A DNA stretch of 64,000 nt, from assembly GCA_016714015.1 (NCBI GenBank), contig JADJNZ010000002.1:62001-126000 (forward strand), written 5' to 3'. Of the stretch, positions 1-8,725 are shown one piece after another; the first letter of the stretch is position 1, and every line of letters starts with the position of its first letter. A program made the position numbers and the translations under genes. The stretch is from Gemmatimonadota bacterium. GTDB lineage: Bacteria; Gemmatimonadota; Gemmatimonadetes; Gemmatimonadales; Gemmatimonadaceae. A model generated the notes under the pieces. It saw nothing but the letters and a program-made list of their open reading frames with translations. It was not told the origin of the DNA and ran no database searches.

Positions 1-1643
1 GAGGTCTGGAGCCGGCGCGCGACGCCGCGCACCTCGTTGAGCAACGGCGCGAGTTCGTCGGCGCGCTTCTCGTCGGTCTCCAAGCGCTCGCGCACCATGC
101 GCAGGCCGTCGCCGAGGAGCTCGATCTCGCCGAGCAGGTCGTCGAGCGCGGCGGTGAGCCCGGCGCGCCAGATGGGATCGTCGTCGAAGCTGTCGGTGAG
201 CCGCACCTGCGACTCGCGCCGGTCGCCCATCCAGGTGCCGAGGAGGTCGCAGAGCGCGGTGCTCTTGGCGCGCGCCGCGTCGAGCGACGGCACGAGGCGC
301 GCGCGCACGAGGTCGAGGCTCGCGACGCTGAGCAGGTCGCTCCCCTTGGAGAGGGCGCGCTCGAGCGCGGGGAGGAGGCCCTTCCCGCGCCGTTCGAGGC
401 GCGCGAAGAGCCGCTCGAGCCCGCGCCGCGAGACCGACTGTCCGAGGTGATCGGCCGCGGCATCCTCGAGGTGATGCCCCTCGTCGATGATCAGCCGCTT
501 GTAGGCCGGCAGCACGGCCGCGTCGTCCCAGCGCTGCGAGGCGCGGCGCACCGCGAGGTCGGCCATGAGCAGGTGATGGTTCACGACGATGACGTCGGCC
601 TGCGCGGCGGCGCGGCGCGCCTTGAAGGCGAAGCACTTCTCGAAGTGCGCGCACCGCAGCCGCGTGCAGAGGTCGCCCTCGGCGGCGACCTCGTCCCACA
701 CCTCGGCCTTGGGCGGCGTCGGCAGGTCGGCGAGCGAGCCGTCCTGCGTCTTCTCCGCCCACGCCTCGATGGTCGCGAGCTCGGCCTGCGCGCCCTCGTC
801 GAAGAGCGATGCGCCCTGCAGCCGCGCCTGCTCGAGGCGCAGGAGGCAGAGATAGTTGCGCCAGCCCTTGAGCAGCGCGAAGCGCACCTTCTGGTCGGTG
901 AGCGTCTCCTCGAGGAACGGCAGGTCCTTCCCCGTGAGCTGCTCCTGCAGCGTGATGGTGTTGGTGCTCACGACGGTGCGCTCGCCGCTCTCGGCGGCCC
1001 ATCGCAGCGCGGGCACGAGATAGCCGAGCGACTTGCCCACGCCGGTGCCGGCCTCGATCAGGCCGACGCCGCCACGGGAGAAGAGCTGCGCGATGAGGCG
1101 CGCCATCTCGCGCTGGCTGGGACGGTCCTCGTAGCGGCCGAGCTTGTGGGCGATCGGTCCGTCGGGCCCGAGGATCCCCGCGACATCGCCCGGCGCGAGC
1201 TCGACGCGCTTGGGCGCCCGCGGCACCTCGACGACGACGTAGAGCCGGCCGGCGTCGTTGTCGACGATGGCGAAGCCGATCCCGTCGTCGTGCATCCGCG
1301 CGGCGACCTCGAGGTCGGCGCCGCTCGGCTCCAGCCACCCCGAGGGATGGTTGTGCACGAGGAGCTCGCCGCGATTGGCGAAGCCGGGGAGCGCGAGCAC
1401 GCTCCGCACATCACCGCGCGCGACGACGCGCGCCGTCTGGACGATGCCGTCGTCGTTGATGGTGCAGACGAAGCAGACCTCGCGCTGGCCGGCGAGGCGG
1501 ATCGCGGAGCGGATGGCGTTGGCGGCGCCGGGGGCGAGCCGATCGGTCTCGCCGTGGAACCCCGGCGCGTCCGCCTCCTCGAGCACCACCGTGTCGTCCG
1601 CTTCCCCCTTCTTCCTTCTGCCTTCCGCCTTCTTCGCGCTCAC
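1..1643 (-). CDS. DinG-family ATP-dependent helicase with N-terminal JAB-like domain (partial, C-terminus outside window)
   Basis: This gene runs off the left edge, so only about 547 N-terminal residues are present. Residues about 40-145 resemble a RadC-type JAB/MPN domain, with HNHPSG at 97-102 and an Asp at 110 that fit the JAMM metal-binding pattern. A superfamily 2 helicase follows: Walker A AGTGVGKS at about 198-205 and a DEGH box near residue 385. Four cysteines between them (one in NYLC and three in DLCTRLRCAHFEKC) fit the 4Fe-4S cluster of DinG/XPD helicases. The GTG start at 1643 overlaps the stop of the upstream gene as GTGA. Codons 6-15 lie on four 7-bp repeat units. A DNA repair or R-loop/overhang helicase role is inferred from the family; the role of the JAB part is unknown. 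Confidence 0.85.
   Translation of the reverse strand, partial: MSAKKAEGRRKKGEADDTVVLEEADAPGFHGETDRLAPGAANAIRSAIRLAGQREVCFVCTINDDGIVQTARVVARGDVRSVLALPGFANRGELLVHNHPSGWLEPSGADLEVAARMHDDGIGFAIVDNDAGRLYVVVEVPRAPKRVELAPGDVAGILGPDGPIAHKLGRYEDRPSQREMARLIAQLFSRGGVGLIEAGTGVGKSLGYLVPALRWAAESGERTVVSTNTITLQEQLTGKDLPFLEETLTDQKVRFALLKGWRNYLCLLRLEQARLQGASLFDEGAQAELATIEAWAEKTQDGSLADLPTPPKAEVWDEVAAEGDLCTRLRCAHFEKCFAFKARRAAAQADVIVVNHHLLMADLAVRRASQRWDDAAVLPAYKRLIIDEGHHLEDAAADHLGQSVSRRGLERLFARLERRGKGLLPALERALSKGSDLLSVASLDLVRARLVPSLDAARAKSTALCDLLGTWMGDRRESQVRLTDSFDDDPIWRAGLTAALDDLLGEIELLGDGLRMVRERLETDEKRADELAPLLNEVRGVARRLQT
1601..1628 (-). repeat. Four GNNGAAG heptamer units inside the helicase N-terminus
   Basis: Read on the minus strand, the units are GCGGAAG, GCAGAAG, GAAGAAG and GGGGAAG in perfect 7-bp phase. 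They code for a basic low-complexity stretch near the N-terminus of the DinG-like protein. The same family of units recurs in intergenic regions near 17.5, 31.8 and 63.4 kb. Confidence 0.7.
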
Positions 1644-2917
1644 GTCTTGAGCGGCTTCTTCTTGGCAGCCGGAAAAAGGACGTTGTTGAGGATCAGCCGG
1701 TACCCCGGCGAGTTGGGATGCAGCGCGAGGTCGGTCGGCGGCGCGCCGATGTTGTGCTGCGGATCCTCGGGATCGTGGCCGCCGAGGTAGGTCCACGAGC
1801 CCTGGCCGTAGGTGCCGTGGATGTACTTCACCCAGGGCGCCCCTTCCTCGTGCGCGAGCACGGTGACGCCGGGCTTGAGCACCTTCCGCATGAACGACGT
1901 GGTCACGCCGTAGTAGTCGCCGATCACCGTGCGGTGGTCCTGCACGAGCATCGTCGCGACGGGATCGAACTTGGCGGAGAAGCCGAAGAGCGAGAAGGTG
2001 CCGAGCGGCTGGCGGCGCGACGGCACGTTCACCTGGTGGCCGTCGATGTCGCTCATGGCGTTCACGCCGGCGGCGAACTCGAGGTGCGCCCCCTGCACGG
2101 CGAAGGTGCGATCCCACTGGATCTTCGCGTCGGCGTCCGGGTCCATCGGCGTGCCGTCGCTGAACGGCCCGGCGATGTCCACGCCCTTGGCGCCGACGGC
2201 GAGCTCGAGCGTCTCGGTGGCGCCGCACATCGCGAAGAGGAAGCCGCCGCGCTCGACGAAGGCGCGCAGCCGGTCGGCGACCGCCTTCTTGAGCGCCGGC
2301 ACGTCCGCGAGGCCGTGCTTGCGCCCCGTCGCGAGGTCGCGATCGCGCGCCTGGATGAACCAGGGCGCATCGCGGAAGCCGAGGAAGAGCTTGTTCTGCT
2401 GGCCGGTGAAGTCCTCGTGATGCAGATGGATCCAGTCGAACTGCGACAGGTCCGTGTCGAGGACGTCGTCGTCCCAGATCTTCTTGTACTCGATCCCGGC
2501 GTACGCGAGGGCGAGCGTGACCGCGTCGTCCCAGGGTGGCGCGTCGGGCGGCGTGTAGACGGCGATGCGCGGCGCCTTCTCGAGCGGCACCGCATCCATG
2601 TTCCCCTCGGCGATCTCCTTCCGGATGGTCGCCACCGCGCCGCCGTCGGCGGGCTCGAAGGTGACGCCGGCGAGCGCCGCACCGCGCCGGATGCTCGGCA
2701 GGTCGGGGATGAGGAATGCGCCGCCGCGGTAGTTGAGCAGCCACTCGCTGCGGATGTTGTCCGCGAGCGCGCTGAAGACGATCCCGTAGGCCTTGAGGTG
2801 ATTGGCCTGCGCGTCATCCATCGGCACGAGGAGATGCTGGGCGCGCGCGGGCCGCGCCGCACCGGCGACGAGGGCGGCGAGGACGAGGGCGCGCAGGAAC
2901 CGGCGGCGGATGGGCAT
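1640..2917 (-). CDS. Secreted protein of the family often labelled asparagine synthetase B
   Basis: The product is 425 residues with a typical signal peptide (basic start, hydrophobic core, cleavage near ARAQ at about residue 25). The body contains LLVPMDDAQANHLKAYGI, a HLHHEDFTGQ segment and a GGFLFAMCGATE segment. I recall these from a family common in Bacteroidetes that databases name asparagine synthetase B. No glutaminase Cys2 or PP-loop is present, so that name is probably wrong; an export-dependent protein with a flavodoxin/amidotransferase-like fold is more likely. Function unknown. It sits 14 bases after a secreted TPR protein and overlaps the start of the helicase gene, so the genes are probably cotranscribed. 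Confidence 0.75.
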   Translation of the reverse strand: MPIRRRFLRALVLAALVAGAARPARAQHLLVPMDDAQANHLKAYGIVFSALADNIRSEWLLNYRGGAFLIPDLPSIRRGAALAGVTFEPADGGAVATIRKEIAEGNMDAVPLEKAPRIAVYTPPDAPPWDDAVTLALAYAGIEYKKIWDDDVLDTDLSQFDWIHLHHEDFTGQQNKLFLGFRDAPWFIQARDRDLATGRKHGLADVPALKKAVADRLRAFVERGGFLFAMCGATETLELAVGAKGVDIAGPFSDGTPMDPDADAKIQWDRTFAVQGAHLEFAAGVNAMSDIDGHQVNVPSRRQPLGTFSLFGFSAKFDPVATMLVQDHRTVIGDYYGVTTSFMRKVLKPGVTVLAHEEGAPWVKYIHGTYGQGSWTYLGGHDPEDPQHNIGAPPTDLALHPNSPGYRLILNNVLFPAAKKKPLKT

Positions 2918-2931
2918 GACTGGAATCAAAC

Positions 2932-4665
2932 TCAGGAGACGGCGCCGCGCAGGGCGTCGAGCTCGCGGCGGGCCTGCGGGACGAGGGCGCTCCGGGGGTA
3001 GTCGAGGATGAGCGTCTCGAGATGTTCGCGCGCGCCGCGCAGGTCGCCGCGCCGGCGCAGCGACCGCGCCCACTCCAGCTGCGCTTCCGGCGCCTCGCCC
3101 GACGCCTTGTGCTCGGTGGCGACGCGCGTCCAGAGCGCGACGGCGCGCTCCTCGGCGCGTCGCGCCGTCTCGATCCGGGCGGCGATGGTGAGGAGGAGGG
3201 ACGCGCCCTCGGGGACCTCGACGGCCGCGGCCTCGAAGCGCCGCGAGGCCTGCGTGGAGTCACCGCGCGCGAGCGCGAGGAAGGCGAGGCCGATCGTCTC
3301 CGACGTCGCCAGCCGCGTGCGGTTGAGCAGCGAGAGCGCGCTCACCACGTCCTGTCCCGGCACCTCGGTGTTGCGCAGCGCCGTGCGCGCGGTGGCGAGG
3401 TCCCCGTCGAACAGCGCGAGCCACCCGGCCACGGCGTCCTCGGCCGCGAGCGGGGCGTCCTTGAGCGCGAGGCGCGCCTTGCCGATGTCGCCGGCGCGGA
3501 TCCAGGCCCACGCGATCGTGCGCGCCTGCGCGCGCGCGCCCTCCTCGCCGAGCACCGGGCGGGCGCGCGCGAGCACGCCTTCGGCCTCGCGCGCCTGCCC
3601 CAGCCGTGCGAGCGCCTCGAGCTCCACCGGGAGCGTCTCCATGGTGCGCCGCGGCTCGGGGAGCATCGCCGCCGCGCCGCGCGCCAGGCGGAGCGCCGCG
3701 GGGGCGTCATCGGCGCGCATCGCCGCCTGCGCGCCGCGCAGCGCAATGTCGGCATCGGGGCGCGCGGCGTGGATGGCCGAGAGCGCGTCGCGCGTGGTGG
3801 GCCAGGCGCGCGCGCGCTCCACCTCGTCGGCGAACTGCCGCCAGATGGCGACCACGGTGTCGGACGGCTGCAGGGTGGCGAGCGCGGTCCACCCGTCGCG
3901 CGGCGCGTTCCAGGCCACCTCGAGCATCGCGATGGATTGCAGGGCGCCGAGCGAGGCGGGGGCGCGGGTGAGCACGGCGCGGATCCCGTCGCGCGCCGCG
4001 GCCGGCGCCGGCTGCAGCGAGAAGATCGTCGCCTGCTCGTAGTAGGGTTCCTCGCCCATCACGTCGCGCCACGCCTCGGCCGACTCCTTCCAGAGCCCGA
4101 GCGCGGCGCGCATCTGCGCCACCTCGAGCACGAGCGCGCGCGTGGTGCCGAGGGCGTCGGACGCCTGGCGGAGCACGGTGTCGGCGGCGGCGGCGCGGCC
4201 GTTGAAGAGCAGGACGCGCGCGTACTCGCGGTACGGCGTGACGTCGGTGGGGTTCTGGTCGCGCCACTCGGCGAAGGCGCGCGCGGCGCGCGTGTCGAGG
4301 CCGATGATCGAGTAGATGCGCAACTGCACGGCGCGCAGCTGCCAGTCGCGCGGATGCGCCGGGATGATCGTGTCGAGGAGCGGGAGGAGCGAATCCTCCT
4401 GCGCGAGCACGGAGAAGACGCGCTCGAGGCCGAGGACGGCCGCCGTGACCGCGCCGGAGTTGAGGGCGGCGCGCCAGGCGGCGATGGCCTCGCGGTTCTT
4501 CCCGGCGGACTCGGCCTCGAGGGCGCGGGAGACGTGCGGCGCGGCGGGTTCCTGCGCGGCGAGGGACGCGCCGAGCGGCGCGAAGGGGCTCGCGGCGAGG
4601 AGACCGGCGAGAAGCAGCCCCGCGCGCCGCAGCCCGCGCGCCGGAGCGCCGGGCCGCGCGGTCAC
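2932..4665 (-). CDS. Secreted TPR-repeat protein
   Basis: This is a 577-residue protein with an N-terminal export signal (hydrophobic stretch at about 15-37, Ala-rich cleavage region before QEP). The rest is almost all helical Ala/Leu/Arg-rich repeats typical of tetratricopeptide proteins. It ends with a YbgF/BamD-like tail (LEWARSLRRRGDLRGAREHL, then LDYPRSALVPQARREL). The GTG start at 4665 overlaps the DUF4175 stop as GTGA. A much longer frame continues upstream over the DUF4175 gene, but it is out of frame with that gene and has no export signal, so it was discarded. It is likely a periplasmic scaffold working with the DUF4175/DUF4159 proteins; the specific role is unknown. Confidence 0.8.
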   Translation of the reverse strand: MTARPGAPARGLRRAGLLLAGLLAASPFAPLGASLAAQEPAAPHVSRALEAESAGKNREAIAAWRAALNSGAVTAAVLGLERVFSVLAQEDSLLPLLDTIIPAHPRDWQLRAVQLRIYSIIGLDTRAARAFAEWRDQNPTDVTPYREYARVLLFNGRAAAADTVLRQASDALGTTRALVLEVAQMRAALGLWKESAEAWRDVMGEEPYYEQATIFSLQPAPAAARDGIRAVLTRAPASLGALQSIAMLEVAWNAPRDGWTALATLQPSDTVVAIWRQFADEVERARAWPTTRDALSAIHAARPDADIALRGAQAAMRADDAPAALRLARGAAAMLPEPRRTMETLPVELEALARLGQAREAEGVLARARPVLGEEGARAQARTIAWAWIRAGDIGKARLALKDAPLAAEDAVAGWLALFDGDLATARTALRNTEVPGQDVVSALSLLNRTRLATSETIGLAFLALARGDSTQASRRFEAAAVEVPEGASLLLTIAARIETARRAEERAVALWTRVATEHKASGEAPEAQLEWARSLRRRGDLRGAREHLETLILDYPRSALVPQARRELDALRGAVS

Positions 4666-7600
4666 GGCTGCTTCTCCGCGTTGAGGCGCCGGAAGTACTC
4701 GATCACGAGCCGGCGCTCCTCGGCGGAGAGCCCGCGCAGCTCCTCCCAGGTGGGGACGGTGTAGCGGTCGGCCGCCTTGTCCCGCGCCGGGCCGCCCGGC
4801 GGCGTGAAGCGCGCGGTGCCGCGCGCCGCGCGCGACTCGCGCCGCTGGCTCTCGTCCTTCTGCTCCTGCTCGAGCGCGCGCCCGGCGTCGAGCATCCGCC
4901 GGAAGAGCCGCTCCTGCCGCGCCTGCGTCGCCGCGTCGACGACGCCCTGGTCGAGCGCCTGCGCGAGCATCCGCGCCTCGCGCGCCATCTCGGTCGCGCG
5001 GCCGGTCGGATCGGCGTCCGCGACCTCGTCGAGCGCACGCGCCACCTCGCGCTGCGACCGCGCGAGCTCGCGCGCGCGCGTGCGATTGGCCGCGTCGATC
5101 TGGTCCTGCGAGGGGCGCGACTGCGCGCCCGGGAAGAGGCTCTGCATCTGGCCGTTGAGCGCGCCCTGCTGCTGCGCGAGCTGTTGCATCTGCTGCATCA
5201 TCTCGGGGAGCCCCGAGGCGCTCTGGGCGTTGTTGGAGCGCTCGCGGTCGCGCGTGAGCTGGGCGGCGGCCTGCCGCATGGCGTTGGCCGCCTCCTGCAT
5301 CGACTGCGACGCCTGCCCGCGCTGGCTCTGCGCCGCCTCGCGCGTGGCCTGCTGCGCGCGCTGCTGCGCCTGTTCCATCATCTGCTGCGTGCGCGGGGAG
5401 ACGAGGGCCGACTTCTTCGCCTCGTCGCTCAGCCGCTGCTGCGCCTGCTCCATGCCCTGTTGCAGCGCGGCCTGCTGCGAGCGCAGGTTGGCGTCGTTGG
5501 GGTCGCGCTGGGCCTGCTGGGCGAGCTGTTCCTGCTCGCGCGCGAGCTGGAGCATCTCCTGCACCGACTGGTCGATCGCGTCGTTGAGCTCCCCCTTCCA
5601 TTCCCCGACCTGCCCCTCGCGGGCGCGCTGCATCGACTGCGCCGCCTGCTGCATGGACTGCGCGGCCTGCTGCGCCGCGTCGCGCGCGCCCTGCTGGGCC
5701 TGCTCGCGCTGCGCACCCTGCGGCGCCTGCTGCGCGTCGCGCGCCTGGCGCATCGCCTCCTGCAGCGCGGCCTCGGAGCGGCGCGCCTCCTCGGTGGCGC
5801 GTTCGCTCTGCGCCGCGCCCGTCTGCGCCCGCTCGCGCGCGAGGCGCTCCTGCAGCGCCTCCATCTGCTGCGAGAGGTCGCGCGTCTGGCGCGCGAGCTG
5901 GTCGGCCTGGCGCGCATCGGGCGGCCCCGCCTGCGTGCTGTCGGCGAACTGCTGCTGCGCCCGCGCGAGGTCGCGCGCCTGGTCGGCGACCGACTGCATC
6001 TGCCCTTCGAGCGCGGCGCGCTTGAGCATCTCCGCGCTCTTCTCGAGCTGTTCGCGCATCCGCTGCTGCTGCTCGGCGAGGTCGCGCAGCGACTGCCGCG
6101 TGCGATCGCCGTCGAGCTGCTGCGAGGAACTCTCCAGGCGCTGCAACGCCTCCTGCATCTCCGGCGTCATCGCCTCGCGCAGCAGCTTCTGCGCATCCTG
6201 CAGCTGGCGCGCGAGGGCGGTGTCGAGCGCGCCGGCGGCGCGGAGGCGGTCCTCCATCTCCCGCGCCGCCTCCTCGAGCGACGAGACCCGTTCCTGCAGG
6301 TCGCGCTGCTGCTCGGCGATCTCCTTCGCCTGCTGCGCGCCCTCGAAGTTCATCGGGCGGCCGGTCGGGGACTGCTGGCCGGGGGCGTTCTGATTGGGCG
6401 TCCCAGGCTGCGGCGCGTTGGGCGCGTTGGGCGCGGCGCGATCGGCGCGGCTCTGCGCGGCGGTCTCGGTCCGTTCGGCGAGCTTCGCCTGCGCCTGCGC
6501 CGCCGCGTTGGCCGCCGCGACGACGGCATCGCTCGCGGCCTGCGCGGCGCGACGTTCCTCGTCGGTGCTCGGGACGCGCAGCACGAGCGGACGGCTCACG
6601 CTCTCGCGGTCGCCCGGCGCCGCATCGCGCGCCACCGCCACGTACTCCACGCGCATGCCCGGCTGCAGCGAGAGGTTCGCCATGTCCTGCACCGCCCCGC
6701 CCACCCACTCCGCCTCGCGCGCCTGGCTCAGCTGGTACGACGCCGAGTCGAGCACCGCCCCGTTGGCGCCGAGCACGCGACGGCGCAGCCAGACGCCGGT
6801 GAGCGCGTGATCGTCCTGCGCGAGCATCTCGATCCCCACGCGATCCGTCTCGCCCACGAGCGTCTCGCCGGTGGGCTCGAGGATCTCGATCCGCGGGAGC
6901 GAATCGTCGAGCACCTCGACCGAGAGCGGCGCGGGGAGATCCTCGATGGGCGTGCGCTCGCCCTTCGCTTCCCACGTGAAGGTCGCGCTCCGCGTGGGGG
7001 ACCAGGCGCCGGTGAAGGTCGTGCCCTCGGCGCGGAAGTTCACGCGCGCCTCGTCGGCCACGAGCGACACCGAGGCGAGCGCCTCCGACGAATGCCCTTC
7101 GAACGCGAGGCGCGTCCCGGCGGGGAGCCGGAGCGGCAGGTCGGCGTCGAGCCGCTCGTTCGCGCGGTTGAGGTAGGCGGGATAGGTCGCGCGGATGGTG
7201 ACGTCGCCGAGGAACGGCCGGTCGACGACGCGCACGAGCGCGGTGTCGCTCTCGGCGCGTCCGTCGCTCGCGAGGAGCGCGAGGTCGGCGTCGATGGGGC
7301 CGAGCGTCACGACGGCGATGCCGTCCGCGCCGACGGTGAGCGTCGTGTCGCGCCAGCCAGCGCCGGTCACGCGCCAGATCACATGGACCTCGCGCCGACC
7401 GGTGGCCTGCACCGTGAAGGCGGCCGACGTGCCGCGCTGGAGGCGACGCGGCGCCTCGGGGAGCGAGAGCGCCGGCAACAGCGTGCCGCGCCAGGCGGCG
7501 ACCGGATTGAGCAGGGCGCGCCAGCCGTCCTCGCGCTTGCCGTAGCTGCCGGTGGCGAGGGCGACGACGTTCGCGAAGGCGATGCCGGAGAGCGCGGCGG

Positions 7601-8027
7601 CCCGCACGATCCGCTTCCGATGCCGAGGAGCGGGGCGTCCCGCGACGCCGCTCAGCGCGGTGCCGAGCGAGTCGGCGGCGCGATCGACGAAGGCCCCGCC
7701 CTGGTCCGCCACCTCGAGGAGCCCGGTGAGCGCGCCACGGCGCAACCGCTGCTCCTCCTCGATCGCCCGCGCGATGGCCTTGGGGGCGGTCCGCGCGGCC
7801 GCACGCTTGCCGACGAGGCGCGCGAGGACAGCGGCGCCGACGAGCGCCGCGACCCAGACGAGGAACGGCACGGCGGCGGGGAGGTCGAGCCAGCGCCCAC
7901 GCGCGAGCCACATCGCGCCGGCGGTGAGCAGCGCGGCGCCGGCACCGAGCGGCACGAACAGCATCGGCAGCCGCGCCGAGCGCGAGAGCCGGCGGGTCTC
8001 GTCGGCGACGAGTTCGAGGACGCTCAT
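4662..8027 (-). CDS. DUF4175-type membrane protein with long Gln-rich coiled coil
   Basis: The product is 1121 residues. Two hydrophobic segments at about 20-42 and 52-72, plus a third near 145-165, place the N-terminus in the membrane. Residues about 190-470 look like beta-rich periplasmic domains. From about 480 to 1050 the chain is an extreme Gln/Ala/Arg/Glu coiled coil, with runs such as QQAAQSMQQAAQSMQRAREG. A short tail ends YTVPTWEELRGLSAEERRLV. This layout matches DUF4175 proteins, which are often encoded next to DUF4159, BatA-type and TPR proteins. The ATG at 8027 overlaps the DUF4159 stop by four bases. A mechanical or scaffold role in the envelope is inference. Confidence 0.8.
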   Translation of the reverse strand: MSVLELVADETRRLSRSARLPMLFVPLGAGAALLTAGAMWLARGRWLDLPAAVPFLVWVAALVGAAVLARLVGKRAAARTAPKAIARAIEEEQRLRRGALTGLLEVADQGGAFVDRAADSLGTALSGVAGRPAPRHRKRIVRAAALSGIAFANVVALATGSYGKREDGWRALLNPVAAWRGTLLPALSLPEAPRRLQRGTSAAFTVQATGRREVHVIWRVTGAGWRDTTLTVGADGIAVVTLGPIDADLALLASDGRAESDTALVRVVDRPFLGDVTIRATYPAYLNRANERLDADLPLRLPAGTRLAFEGHSSEALASVSLVADEARVNFRAEGTTFTGAWSPTRSATFTWEAKGERTPIEDLPAPLSVEVLDDSLPRIEILEPTGETLVGETDRVGIEMLAQDDHALTGVWLRRRVLGANGAVLDSASYQLSQAREAEWVGGAVQDMANLSLQPGMRVEYVAVARDAAPGDRESVSRPLVLRVPSTDEERRAAQAASDAVVAAANAAAQAQAKLAERTETAAQSRADRAAPNAPNAPQPGTPNQNAPGQQSPTGRPMNFEGAQQAKEIAEQQRDLQERVSSLEEAAREMEDRLRAAGALDTALARQLQDAQKLLREAMTPEMQEALQRLESSSQQLDGDRTRQSLRDLAEQQQRMREQLEKSAEMLKRAALEGQMQSVADQARDLARAQQQFADSTQAGPPDARQADQLARQTRDLSQQMEALQERLARERAQTGAAQSERATEEARRSEAALQEAMRQARDAQQAPQGAQREQAQQGARDAAQQAAQSMQQAAQSMQRAREGQVGEWKGELNDAIDQSVQEMLQLAREQEQLAQQAQRDPNDANLRSQQAALQQGMEQAQQRLSDEAKKSALVSPRTQQMMEQAQQRAQQATREAAQSQRGQASQSMQEAANAMRQAAAQLTRDRERSNNAQSASGLPEMMQQMQQLAQQQGALNGQMQSLFPGAQSRPSQDQIDAANRTRARELARSQREVARALDEVADADPTGRATEMAREARMLAQALDQGVVDAATQARQERLFRRMLDAGRALEQEQKDESQRRESRAARGTARFTPPGGPARDKAADRYTVPTWEELRGLSAEERRLVIEYFRRLNAEKQP

Positions 8028-8725
8028 CGGCCGGGCCCGCTGGTGACGGCGTAGACGAAGAGGTTCACGCCCATCCGGATCGCGGCCTCGTGCGCCGCGG
8101 GCGGGTCATCGGCATAGGTCCCGATGTCCTCCCAGCCGTTGCCGAGGTCGCTCTCGTGCGAATAGAACACCGCGAGCCGGTCGCCGATGAAGATCCCGTA
8201 GCCGCGCGCCGGCTTGGCGTCGTGCTCGTGGATCTTCGGCAGGCCTTCCGGGAACGGGTAGACGATGCGGTAGATCGGATGGTCGAGCGGCACGTCGACG
8301 AGCTTGCGGTCGGGGAAGACCTTGGCGATCTCGCGACGGAAGTGCTCGTCGAGGCCGTAGTTGTCGTCGGCGTGGAGGAAGCCGCCGCGCAGCAGGTACT
8401 CGCGGAGGCGCGCGGCGTCGGCGTCGCTGAACTTGATGTTGCCGTGGCCGGTGAGGTGGAGGAACGGGTAGTCCCAGAGCCGCTCATCGGCCAGAGTGGT
8501 GCGGATCTCGCGCGGCTCGACGGCGAGCGTGGTGCGCTCACGGATGGCCGCGATGAGGTTCGGGAGGCTCGACGGGTTGGCGTACCAGTCGTCGCCCTCG
8601 TACTGGAGGCGCGCGACGGCGAGGCGCGGACCGCGCGCGGTGGCGCCCGACGGCACGGCGGCGCCCGCGAGCAACGCCGCGGCGACGAGGCCGGCAGCGG
8701 GCAGCAGGAGGCGGGCGGGGCGCAT
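8024..8725 (-). CDS. DUF4159 domain protein, exported
   Basis: The product is 233 residues. A signal peptide spans about 1-30, and a DUF4159 domain fills the rest: RLQYEGDDWYANPSSLPNL, YPFLHLTGHGNIKFSD, LRGGFLHADDNYGLDEHF and VFYSHESDLGNGWED. The fold resembles the glutamine amidotransferase-like domains seen in Bacteroidetes and Planctomycetes neighbours of aerotolerance-type operons. The ATG at 8725 shares a base with the rsmI stop (TGATG); an in-frame GTG at 8728 is an equally possible start. It is followed without a gap by DUF4175, so the pair probably acts together at the envelope. The biochemical role is unknown. Confidence 0.85.
   Translation of the reverse strand: MRPARLLLPAAGLVAAALLAGAAVPSGATARGPRLAVARLQYEGDDWYANPSSLPNLIAAIRERTTLAVEPREIRTTLADERLWDYPFLHLTGHGNIKFSDADAARLREYLLRGGFLHADDNYGLDEHFRREIAKVFPDRKLVDVPLDHPIYRIVYPFPEGLPKIHEHDAKPARGYGIFIGDRLAVFYSHESDLGNGWEDIGTYADDPPAAHEAAIRMGVNLFVYAVTSGPGR

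Noticed and set aside
1640..2917. Asparagine synthetase B annotation
   Set aside because: No PP-loop or N-terminal Cys is present and the protein has an export signal; only the traditional family label fits.
2932..7911. A 1659-codon open frame on the minus strand
   Set aside because: Only its last 577 codons code for a plausible protein; the rest is an Arg/Ala-rich shadow of the DUF4175 gene in another frame.
5184..8054. A 956-codon open frame on the plus strand opposite DUF4175
   Set aside because: High GC content makes long antisense frames. The translation is Arg/Leu/Gly-rich without domains, while the minus strand has clear family motifs.
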